Shown here piece after piece: positions 28,874 through 36,474 of a stretch of DNA of 38,127 nt. The stretch is from a virus. The DNA lies in the IMG/VR virus record IMGVR_UViG_3300044615_001107, positions 1 through 38,127 of that record. One strand, 5' to 3'. Under the pieces are notes generated by a model. The model was not told where the DNA came from, did no database searches, and saw nothing but the letters and a program-made list of their open reading frames with translations. The position numbers and the translations under genes were made by a program. The stretch's first letter is position 1. Each line of letters opens with the position of its first letter.

Positions 28874-29851
28874 TTAAGGTTTAGCGTGTCCCTGAAGGAA
28901 CAAGTTGCGAGCGGTCATGTTACCAGCCCATGCAAGGTAACGGACAGTTGCATCTTGGTTGAACGAATCACGAGCTTTCAAAGGCACGAAGTTACGCTTC
29001 GATGCAGTTTTGAAGAACAGGTGGTTCATGTTCAGGAAGTGAGTTGTGGTTGCATTCGCAATACCCTGATACCCACCGCCGTTAACAACTGGAACGCCCA
29101 TGAACTCAAGGCCAGTGCCAATCGTATCCACGGTGCCTTCACCCACTTTCATAATGCGCTGGATGGTCTGCAAGGACTCTCTGTAAAGTCTAAAATGCGT
29201 TCCACCTGCGTATACGAGGGTAGGTTTTTCAGCGTTACGGGTTAGTCCGTCGAAACAGATTCCGTAAAACTGCTGAATATTGGCATTGGTGAGGGAAGCA
29301 AACCCAAGATCGGAAGCATCAAATATCTGATTCCGCGCCCAGGTATAGGTTCCTCGATCAATTCCACCAACCGAACCAGAAGTGTTTGCAGAAGGGTTAA
29401 GGAGTCCCAAACCACCAATCTGCTTTCCACCGTCGGCTGTCCCATCGGATTCAACGTCCGTTGCCATCGAGTTCATCATCGTGTACTCAGCAGCTTCGAT
29501 CCTCTTTTCAAGGAGGTCAAATACCTGCTCAGGTCCAGTGTTCTGAACGTCGCTTTCAAGTCCGTTAATTACAACGGCAACCGCTACCTGCTTCCAGTTA
29601 AACCGGAAAGCCGTAAACTGTTCGGTCTGAGAAGTGTTAAGAACCTCAGAACCAGCATAACGCTGATAAGAGGGGTTTTCTGCAAACAGCTGCTCTTCGA
29701 GGATGGATTCCCCACCCGAAACTAGCTTCTGGTTGTCTTTCATAAAACGAAGCAAAGGGATGTTTTTCGATATCCCATCTGCCATCTTTTTCGATCTCTT
29801 GTACATCGTTACGGTGAGCATTTCACCGATAGATGCGTTAGGCGTTGCCAT
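28874..29851 (-). CDS. Major capsid protein
   Basis: The product has 325 residues. The gene follows the scaffold and precedes the decoration-like gene, and the sequence has HK97-type features. There is an N-terminal arm (SIGEMLTVTMYKRSKKMADGISKNIPLLRFMKDN) and an E-loop-like EEQLFAENPSYQRYAGSEVLNTSQTEQF. The spine helix is EQVFDLLEKRIEAAEYTMMNSMATDVESDG. An A-domain-like TLVYAGGTHFRLYRESLQTIQRIMKVG precedes GLEFMGVPVVNGGGY. It builds the icosahedral head. The family is not assigned more narrowly. Confidence 0.82.
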   Translation of the reverse strand: MATPNASIGEMLTVTMYKRSKKMADGISKNIPLLRFMKDNQKLVSGGESILEEQLFAENPSYQRYAGSEVLNTSQTEQFTAFRFNWKQVAVAVVINGLESDVQNTGPEQVFDLLEKRIEAAEYTMMNSMATDVESDGTADGGKQIGGLGLLNPSANTSGSVGGIDRGTYTWARNQIFDASDLGFASLTNANIQQFYGICFDGLTRNAEKPTLVYAGGTHFRLYRESLQTIQRIMKVGEGTVDTIGTGLEFMGVPVVNGGGYQGIANATTTHFLNMNHLFFKTASKRNFVPLKARDSFNQDATVRYLAWAGNMTARNLFLQGHAKP

Positions 29852-29861
29852 TATTTATCCC

Positions 29862-30833
29862 TTAAAAATATCCAGTTTCTTTTGCCGCCTGCATTAAGGC
29901 TTCGCGGATATTGGCAGGTTCCTTCGTCCTAGTAGGCGCACCGCTAATGCCACTAACTCCGCTAGCTGCTCGCCTTACAGATTGTGGTACTGGCTGTGGC
30001 TTTCTTAATGAAGCAAAAGAAGGGTGGCGCAGTGCAGCTCCGTAGGCCGTTTCAAGTTGTTCCTCAAACGAGAGGTAGGGATAGCTTTGCTGAATTTCGG
30101 GAATAATCTGGGCCATTGCTTGCCGGACCTCGGCAAAATGCGGCTTTGCAGCCCCCCAGTTATTTACGTAGTCAGTTAGTTGCCCTAACTCAATTTGCCT
30201 CTGCTGTTCTGCAATACCTTGTCTTTGCGCTTCAATTTGACTCTGCTGGTCCCTTAACTGCCATCGCGCTTGCCTTACTTCAGGCGGTTCGTTCAGCTCT
30301 GGGTCGCTTGCAAGGTCGTGCAGGGAGATACGATTCATATCGGCAAAACGCTTGATAAACCCCGAAGGGTCTTTCATCATTTCGCCCCGTTCAGCCAAAA
30401 GACGTTCAACGATCTGGCCTCTGGATACGTTATGTTTTTGTAACTCTGCGTCATACGGTTTAAGAGCCTTATCAACATCCTCAAAGGTCTTCCGCATGTT
30501 TGCAAACTGCCCTCCGATCTTGCTGATATATGAGTGCATTTGGGCTTCGCGCTGATTGATGTACTTTCGCACATCCTTCGGCACGCTTGCCCAACGCTGG
30601 CGCATCTCAGCAACCCACTGTTCAGGCTCAGGGATGTCCTCGTCCGTTTCACCTAAGACTGGCTCCTCTTCAGGAGTTTCTTCGGCTTCTTCTTCAAAGG
30701 TGGCTTCCTCGTCGTCGCCTGCTTCATCGGTCTGTGGTAAATCTGGTTCTTCGGCCTCCTCAACCTCCGAGCCTTCGTTAAGCTCGTTGAGATCCTCAGC
30801 CGCTTCCATTAAATCATTTCGCACGTCGCTCAT
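29862..30833 (-). CDS. Capsid scaffolding protein
   Basis: The product has 323 residues. The first 75 are extremely acidic (EVEEAEEPDLPQTDEAG and EEAEETPEEEP), followed by a long helix (MRQRWASVPKDVRKYINQREAQMHSYISKIGGQF...) and a Gln-rich coiled coil (QLRDQQSQIEAQRQGIAEQQ). It ends in a basic segment (RKPQPVPQSVRRAASG) that would bind the inner capsid surface. Composition and position just before the coat gene are typical. No protease domain is seen, so scaffold would leave intact as in P22. Confidence 0.85.
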   Translation of the reverse strand: MSDVRNDLMEAAEDLNELNEGSEVEEAEEPDLPQTDEAGDDEEATFEEEAEETPEEEPVLGETDEDIPEPEQWVAEMRQRWASVPKDVRKYINQREAQMHSYISKIGGQFANMRKTFEDVDKALKPYDAELQKHNVSRGQIVERLLAERGEMMKDPSGFIKRFADMNRISLHDLASDPELNEPPEVRQARWQLRDQQSQIEAQRQGIAEQQRQIELGQLTDYVNNWGAAKPHFAEVRQAMAQIIPEIQQSYPYLSFEEQLETAYGAALRHPSFASLRKPQPVPQSVRRAASGVSGISGAPTRTKEPANIREALMQAAKETGYF

Positions 30834-31243
30834 CGGCGTAATCCTTCGGTTATATCGTTAGGGTCGACTTCTTCGCAGTCTCTTAACTCCTGCGGAACGT
30901 TCGCGTTTATGTAGTCCTTATTGCCTTTCATCGCAGCGGTATACCAGGCTTTTATTTCTTCGATATCGTCTTTTAATCCGTCTAATTTCCTATTTTGATG
31001 TTTGCCAACCATATCCCAGGTGCGTTTATCGTCAATCTCGACGTACCCTTTTTCTTTCGTTACACGACGAAACGCGCTCTTGCTGTCAAAGGTTTCACCA
31101 GTTGCGGGGTGCCATGTAGGGTTAATGGTATCTTGATGAACGGCAGGGGCAGAGGAGACAATCACAGTCGGAACTTTCTCGACAAGCTTTTGCGTTGCCG
31201 AATCGTATACCCACTTGCCGCGCACCCCTTGAATATCAATCAT
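30830..31243 (-). CDS. Unknown small protein before the scaffold
   Basis: The product has 137 residues. An N-terminal strand region (QGVRGKWVYDSATQKLVEK) precedes TWHPATGETFDSKSAFRRVTKEKGYVEID and a helical C-terminus (KLDGLKDDIEEIKAWYTAAMKGN). It overlaps the scaffold start by four bases (ATGA) and the previous gene by four. It resembles the small soluble proteins commonly found between portal and scaffold in podophages. The function is unknown. Confidence 0.65.
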   Translation of the reverse strand: MIDIQGVRGKWVYDSATQKLVEKVPTVIVSSAPAVHQDTINPTWHPATGETFDSKSAFRRVTKEKGYVEIDDKRTWDMVGKHQNRKLDGLKDDIEEIKAWYTAAMKGNKDYINANVPQELRDCEEVDPNDITEGLRR

Positions 31244-31701
31244 AACTCTTGCATTAAATAAGTTAAAAGAAGCTGTAATTCCTCGTATTCTTCCGCTTCC
31301 TTTCGTTTTTTCTCTTCTTGATACAGTCTAACGGCTTTTTCGTATTCCTGCTTTATATATTCTTCTAGTCGAATCTTAGCTTGATACGCTTCTGCTGCCT
31401 TATTTAGCTCATTTGCTTTTATTTGCAGCTCTAACAACTGGAAACTAATGGCGATTTGTTCTTCAGCTAATCGCAAAGCTTCTTGTTGTTTCTCTAACGA
31501 CTGGCGTTCACTTTGAGCTTGTTGCGCCGCGTCTATAGCGGAAACAGTTTGCTGCAACTGCTTCTTAATCTTCTTTACAACGCGACGCGCTTTTCGTGGT
31601 TCGCCTTTTTTACGCTCCTCAATTATCCATATCTCTTGGTATATTTTCGATATGGGAGGAACTGGAGGTTCCCCAAAGTTTTGCAAAAGCGTTAAAAGCA
31701 T
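31240..31701 (-). CDS. Coiled-coil virion-region protein
   Basis: The product has 153 residues. After LQNFGEPPVPPISKIY and a very basic stretch (ERKKGEPRKARRVVKKIKKQL) comes an almost uninterrupted coiled coil rich in Glu, Gln and Ala, with heptads such as LEKQQEALRLAEEQIAISFQLL. There is no membrane segment. It overlaps the next gene by four bases. Not recognised. It could be a rod or minor scaffold in the head-assembly group. Confidence 0.65.
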   Translation of the reverse strand: MLLTLLQNFGEPPVPPISKIYQEIWIIEERKKGEPRKARRVVKKIKKQLQQTVSAIDAAQQAQSERQSLEKQQEALRLAEEQIAISFQLLELQIKANELNKAAEAYQAKIRLEEYIKQEYEKAVRLYQEEKKRKEAEEYEELQLLLTYLMQEL

Positions 31702-31705
31702 CTTT

Positions 31706-31873
31706 TTAGCTCAAAAGCGATCTTAATTTCTGAAGCGTTGCTGCCGTTGTTTCGATTTCGGCTTCAATCCTAACGATCTGCTGGATATCCCCCAACGCGG
31801 TAGCTGTGCCTAGTTGGGAATTTAAATAACTTAATCGGTTTTCGCATAAGAATACCAATTCTTCTATATTCAT
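31706..31873 (-). CDS. Small helical protein, 55 residues
   Basis: This gene was found by hand: ATG 31873 to TAA 31708-31706. It reads MNIEELVFLCENRLSYLNSQ, then GTATALGDIQQIVRIEAEIETTAATLQKLRSLL. The pattern ENRL.YLN...A..LGD...I..IE.EI..T..TL..L is common in tiny phage proteins encoded just after fibre or propeller genes, in my recollection. It forms two amphipathic helices, probably a hairpin. The ribosome-binding site AAAGGG precedes it and it lies tightly between its neighbours. It may cap or chaperone the preceding protein. Confidence 0.75.
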   Translation of the reverse strand: MNIEELVFLCENRLSYLNSQLGTATALGDIQQIVRIEAEIETTAATLQKLRSLLS

Positions 31874-31883
31874 TTTTTACCCT

Positions 31884-33497
31884 TTAAACTAGCGCAATTA
31901 GCTCTTGAGCTGTCGTCACTAAATGCGATTGTAATAGCAGAACATCATAAAGATCCGTTCCGTCTATTGCTGCATATGCTGCCATTCTATTACCCGGTGC
32001 CGCGGTCCCAGCTTGCACAAAATCGGTCGGCGCGTAGGGAGAAAGAACCCTGTTTTTTACATCGAATCTAAATATCTGATTCAAGGCATTTGGTACGTAA
32101 ATATTCATGTAAAACATGCGGCCTTCGTTTCCAAAAGGAGAATAACATCCGCATGTGCCTACCGTTAAAGAGACCTGTCCATCATAAGTAATAGCACCCG
32201 TCCACGTTCCGGTAATGCTGCCTGCGATATCAAGAACATCAAGGGTTGCTGCTCCACCTCGGAAGAAATAGCAGAAACTATGCCGCGCGTTTCTGGCTGG
32301 ATCCGGCTGGATACCGAACGACGGTGCCCACAATCCACCTGTTGCGTTTGCCGCTGGTGCTGCGCCAAAATACGTAGTACTCCACGATCCTGCCGTGATG
32401 TTGTTGGTGCCGTTGTTTATAGTCGCATCGGTGTAATTGTAGGTGTAAACCGTGGTTGTTCCTGACGTTCTAACGAGTAACAAGTTCGGCAACTCGATGA
32501 CGTATTTTGCACTAGACGACGGCTGTGTAGTCCATGCCGTCCCGAGAGTGTAAACTGCGGAAGGTCCAGCGGTATGCGAAGCTATTATCCTTCTCTGGCC
32601 AACTGCTGCTGGCGTAACGGTATCTTCTACGATTCTGATCTGAAAATTTCTAAATTCGTTCGCTGCAACCACCGCATCTCCGAGAGTCGCTTGCCCTGTG
32701 AGGCTCGAGGCTCCTGATGCTGTTGCGGTAAGAGCTTTTCTGGCCACGAGGTTCGTGTCATAGGTAAAGGCACCCTTAATCATCCCTTCGCCTGGCACAC
32801 AATCAAAAGGCGTGTACTGCTCATCAAGGACCATCATTGAGGAGTCTGTGGCGATTGTGGCGGGAAGCCCCGTAGTGCTTAAACCCGTTGAAAGCGTGTT
32901 AGCTGCAACCTCAAAGGATCTCCAAATATTTGCGGCAACTGTTCCAGCTCCCAACATAAACACTCGACCCGCAAGGATCTCGTATCGTGCGCCGCTTGCT
33001 GGTGTAAAGCTGAACGCATTATCAACGCTTATACTCGGCGTTGTTCCCGCGCTATTACCTACGATATATCGCTCTTCGGTTTTTCCTGCGGTCGTATCAA
33101 TTATTCGGAGCTTGTATCCGTACTCTCCCGAGCCTCCTCGGTTTGCAAGCATATTTACGCCAACCGCTGTAGCTAATGCGGTACTTAGGGTCACACGAGT
33201 AGTCGTGGCTCCGGCTGCGATTGTTCCAACTGCGCCAAAACTAGGAACAAAAGACACCGCCGCACCCGATCCAAAAGTTCCCGCAAGTGCTGGCGATTGG
33301 ACAAGAGTCCATGCCTTAGTTACAATGTTATAGCGGTTTAAAACCGTGTTGCTTACTAGTTGATATACAAAAGGATTTCTCGACAAATCCGATCGTAAAT
33401 CTGATGCAATACACACACCCGCTGCATGTGCGTTTGGCGAAGGGGTTACCTGAGCCCATATGTTGCGATCGATCACTTTTTTAAATGTATTTGCCAT
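31884..33497 (-). CDS. Virion propeller-like protein with duplicated inserted module
   Basis: The product has 537 residues, beta-rich and low in charge. Kelch/propeller-like strands recur: LNRYNIVTKAWTLV, IWRSFEVAANTLST, VYTYNYTDATINNG, TLDVLDIAGSITGTWTG and IFRFDVKNRVLSPYAP. A second repeat pattern, about 75 residues long, occurs twice. Each copy has a strand ending in RI(I/V), then DT, a GK/GQ turn with E/RR, an SAG/TAG turn, and a P-S-A/G-A-x-Y-x-I ending (around residues 105-190 and 275-345). It lies directly after the portal-associated small gene, so it is probably on the virion surface at a vertex or tail. Not assigned to a named family. Confidence 0.65.
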   Translation of the reverse strand: MANTFKKVIDRNIWAQVTPSPNAHAAGVCIASDLRSDLSRNPFVYQLVSNTVLNRYNIVTKAWTLVQSPALAGTFGSGAAVSFVPSFGAVGTIAAGATTTRVTLSTALATAVGVNMLANRGGSGEYGYKLRIIDTTAGKTEERYIVGNSAGTTPSISVDNAFSFTPASGARYEILAGRVFMLGAGTVAANIWRSFEVAANTLSTGLSTTGLPATIATDSSMMVLDEQYTPFDCVPGEGMIKGAFTYDTNLVARKALTATASGASSLTGQATLGDAVVAANEFRNFQIRIVEDTVTPAAVGQRRIIASHTAGPSAVYTLGTAWTTQPSSSAKYVIELPNLLLVRTSGTTTVYTYNYTDATINNGTNNITAGSWSTTYFGAAPAANATGGLWAPSFGIQPDPARNARHSFCYFFRGGAATLDVLDIAGSITGTWTGAITYDGQVSLTVGTCGCYSPFGNEGRMFYMNIYVPNALNQIFRFDVKNRVLSPYAPTDFVQAGTAAPGNRMAAYAAIDGTDLYDVLLLQSHLVTTAQELIALV

Positions 33498-33506
33498 TTT
33501 TTACCC

Positions 33507-34022
33507 TTAAGAGATTCTAGATCTTACGCAATCAGCCCATGCGGAGAGATTCTGGCCTATCTGCCCAATTCTGCCCTGTATCCCATCAATCGTTGAAATG
33601 TTTGAAACGGTTGAAACGGTTGTAACGGCTGAAACGGTTCCGGATTCGACTACAACTGTGGAGCGTTGCCGCTGGAGAGACTTATCGTACCCTCTAGGCG
33701 AATCGAGGAGCTGAAGAACCAAATTCATCAAATTACGAACGTTTTCAACTCTTAAAGTCAACGGGTCGGTTTCGGAGATTGTAACTGGCAATGAACTTGC
33801 AGCCGTTACTGGAATTGGAGTAGTTGTTGAAACGTCGGCAATTTTTACATCTAATGGGGTAGCGGTATCTACCGATACGGGCATGGGGTTAGAACTTGAT
33901 ACATCAACCGCAGATCCATCAACTCCAACCCCAATCTTAACGCGCTGGTGCAATACGCCGCCAATATCATCTGCTGCGACGGTCGCCCCCGTTCCAGGTG
34001 TGTATCCAACGTTGTCGGCCAT
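33507..34022 (-). CDS. Unknown virion-region protein with VTTVS repeats
   Basis: The product has 171 residues. The N-terminus DNVGYTPGTGATVAADDIGGVLHQRVKIGVGVDGSAVDVS is a segment I recall from many podophage structural proteins. The middle has proline-spaced strands (PMPVSV, PLDVKIADVS, PIPVTAA, LPVTISETDPLTLRV). The helix NLMNLVLQLLDSP follows, then a TVSAVTTVSTVSNIS repeat whose DNA is a set of AACGGTT-like units. Its start overlaps the portal stop as TAATG. It is probably a head- or tail-attached beta protein. Confidence 0.65.
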   Translation of the reverse strand: MADNVGYTPGTGATVAADDIGGVLHQRVKIGVGVDGSAVDVSSSNPMPVSVDTATPLDVKIADVSTTTPIPVTAASSLPVTISETDPLTLRVENVRNLMNLVLQLLDSPRGYDKSLQRQRSTVVVESGTVSAVTTVSTVSNISTIDGIQGRIGQIGQNLSAWADCVRSRIS

Positions 34023-36391
34023 TAGCTAATCCCTCTTATTTGTGCCATCACTTGCTCTACTTCGGGCAACAGTTCCTCTGCATCCTCAATGATGACCATT
34101 TTATTACCCATCTCATCAACGCCGATTCTGCCTACGCGTTTTGTCTTTTTAGGCGCAATAGTTTTAAGCTGTGCGGCCTTATCAAGTTGCATTTTTAATT
34201 GTTCGCGTACATGCCGCAAGTCCTCGGCCCGTCGCTCTCGTTCGTCAGCTAGGGCGATTTCTTGCCGTTTTAAATCCTCTTCAACTAACTGCTTTTGAGC
34301 TTTTAACTGCAATTCCGCTTCTGCAATTGCTTTTTTCTGTTCTAACTCAATAAACCTAGTATCGACCTGCGGCTGCTGTTGTTGAGCTTGCATCTGCAAT
34401 TCGGCATCAGCTCTTTGTTGTTCAGCGGCTTGCGCTTGCATTGCCTGTTCAGCCTGTTGAGCTTGCATTTGACGTTGCTGCTCTTCAATGGCTTTTTGCT
34501 CCTGTCGAGCTTTTTCCATTTCGCCCTCTACTTCGGTGAGAGCTTTTTCAAGTTTGCCCCTTACCTCACGGCCCGCCTCAAACTGGCTTGTGGTGTACAA
34601 GGTTATCTCGTTTATGACTGGCATCAACTGAGGGATTGCTTGAGCGTGTGGAAGCAATACGTTGAATAAATTGCCTAGTGCGTTAGTTAGGTCAATTGCA
34701 GATTGTTTTGCGGCTTCTTGGTCAGCAAAAGTAGTCGAATCTGTCTCAATATCAATGCGATAATCGCTTTGAGTATCATTGCGAAGTAGGTCAATTACAC
34801 CGCCTAAATACTCTTCTATTTCAGGGTCGTTGCTGACACCTGCCATCTTGATCATGGTCTGAGGCTGGAAGTGGTTCTTTACGATTTGCGCCATTAGTGC
34901 GACAACATCGCGGCAGAACTTAGCAACTTTCCGCTGTCTGTCGCTGATACGACTCATCGCGTACTGAGTCTTTATCTGTTGAGCCCCTAAAGTCTCAGAA
35001 GCACGAGAAGTACCGCGCACAATGTCAGAGATACCCGTAATGTCGTAAATCTGTTGTTTTTCTTGCTCCATTGCGTCGTGCAGCACTCTTAAAATAGCTG
35101 CATGGTCGGCCATTGAGAGTACTTCCAGTGCGCTTTTTACGCCGCCCTGTTGTAGGTACATCTGGAAGTTAGAAAGCTGAATGTGGGTGCCGTTTGGCTT
35201 TCTTAATATATTGTCTAGCTCTGGGTTTTCGCTTCCCGAGATAGAAACAACCTTAATATATCTCGCGATATCTTGGGCTTTCTGGCAAAGCTGATTGAGC
35301 GTCTCTTGCTGGTCTTGGTAGAAACAGATATCGGGTCTTGGGATAAGTCCGGTTGTCAAAGTAGCAAAGAGAGGCTCAGGGCAGGGGAAGAACTCGTCAA
35401 AAGTAAGATACGGTTCGTCCTCTTTTAAGACCTCATTGTGGCCTTCAGCTAACCAATAGACCTTATTTGAGTCCTTGCACCAAACCTCGTATACGCAGAT
35501 ACGGTTCTTATTTATTTCCTTCTCGCCTTCTTCCTGCGACGCTTCCTCCGAGTTGCGATAATTAGTGTAAGCATCTTCCCCGAATTTCTCCTTAAACTCT
35601 TTCTTAGTTATATGGGTCTTTCGGGCTACTTTTCGAACTTCCGCCCATGTTCTTGCTGGTTCAAACAGCAGATCCGACCAATGAATGTAATCAACTACGC
35701 ATTTCTCATCTAGAAGCGTTTCAACGGGCTCCCCGTCAACGTAGTACCCTTCGTCGTCTTGTTTAACGAGGCTGGGGTCTACAGGTTGGCCCATCTCATC
35801 AACGTACTGCTCAGGGGCTTCTCCCATTCCGGGAGCTTCTTGGCCTTCCATTTCGCCCCCCATCTCCATACCCATTTCAGGCATAGGAGGCATCCCTTCC
35901 ATCGGAGGCATACCAGGCATTTGGCCCATCATCGGGGCAGGGGACTCCACTTCTTGAACTCGAATCTTAGGAGTCTCTACGCCTATCTTTGGCTCGTAAC
36001 GTACCCATAGGGCACCTTGGCCTACAACAAGGTAATCATCAACCGCACGAGACACGGCAGCATCGAATCCTGATACTTCCACTTGGAACCGTGTGCAACG
36101 CTCTAGGATCTGGCTTCCTAAACGCGCTGTAACGTCCCGAGTAGGGTACCGCCTAAATATCTCCGGTTTGGGAGGTTGGGCGTAAAGAGCTGGTTTTAGA
36201 GTATTAACAATCGACCAGAATACGTTCAATTGTGCAGGTCTTTCGCAGTATTGACTGAAATCTTCACCGGCATACAGCTGCTCACTGCGCCTTGCCATCT
36301 CGTAGTAACGGTCACGCGCCTTTTTCCACCGTCTAATCTCGGTGTGCAGGGGATGCTCTTTGTCTTTGTCGTCGCTTTCGTACTCAGCCAT
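34022..36391 (-). CDS. Portal protein, P22-like, with a Met/Pro-rich insertion
   Basis: The product has 789 residues and forms the dodecameric ring through which TerL pumps DNA. The N-terminus (RRWKKARDRYYEMARRSEQLYAGEDFSQYCERPAQLNVFWSIVNTLKPALYAQPPKPEIFRR) is typical of P22-type portals. So are the middle domain (DFFPCPEP-like FDEFFPCPEPLF and IYDITGISDIVRGTSRASETLGAQQIKTQYAMSRISDRQRKVAKFCRDVVALMAQIV) and the long Gln/Ala-rich C-terminal coiled coil that forms the barrel (about 610-760). Residues about 149-205 are an unusual insertion of Met, Pro, Gly and Glu (GQMPGMPPMEGMPPMPEMGM). Confidence 0.92.
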   Translation of the reverse strand: MAEYESDDKDKEHPLHTEIRRWKKARDRYYEMARRSEQLYAGEDFSQYCERPAQLNVFWSIVNTLKPALYAQPPKPEIFRRYPTRDVTARLGSQILERCTRFQVEVSGFDAAVSRAVDDYLVVGQGALWVRYEPKIGVETPKIRVQEVESPAPMMGQMPGMPPMEGMPPMPEMGMEMGGEMEGQEAPGMGEAPEQYVDEMGQPVDPSLVKQDDEGYYVDGEPVETLLDEKCVVDYIHWSDLLFEPARTWAEVRKVARKTHITKKEFKEKFGEDAYTNYRNSEEASQEEGEKEINKNRICVYEVWCKDSNKVYWLAEGHNEVLKEDEPYLTFDEFFPCPEPLFATLTTGLIPRPDICFYQDQQETLNQLCQKAQDIARYIKVVSISGSENPELDNILRKPNGTHIQLSNFQMYLQQGGVKSALEVLSMADHAAILRVLHDAMEQEKQQIYDITGISDIVRGTSRASETLGAQQIKTQYAMSRISDRQRKVAKFCRDVVALMAQIVKNHFQPQTMIKMAGVSNDPEIEEYLGGVIDLLRNDTQSDYRIDIETDSTTFADQEAAKQSAIDLTNALGNLFNVLLPHAQAIPQLMPVINEITLYTTSQFEAGREVRGKLEKALTEVEGEMEKARQEQKAIEEQQRQMQAQQAEQAMQAQAAEQQRADAELQMQAQQQQPQVDTRFIELEQKKAIAEAELQLKAQKQLVEEDLKRQEIALADERERRAEDLRHVREQLKMQLDKAAQLKTIAPKKTKRVGRIGVDEMGNKMVIIEDAEELLPEVEQVMAQIRGIS

Positions 36392-36474
36392 CCCGCTTTA
36401 ACCCCTACATAGAGAATCTCTCACTTAACCACATGCGATAAGGGTATCTGATATTGCCTTAAATTGAAAAGAGC
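36392..36474. other. Short gap between TerL and portal
   Basis: These 83 bases contain no gene. The sequence just upstream of the portal start (TAGGGGTTAAAGCGGG on the minus strand) gives only a moderate ribosome-binding site. No terminator or clear promoter was seen. Confidence 0.5.

Noticed and set aside
33603-33614. TGAAACGGTTGA shared with the early dyad at 2801-2812
   Set aside because: The late copy belongs to a coding run of Thr-Val-Ser codons with several similar units. A 12-base match is weak evidence for an operator inside that gene.
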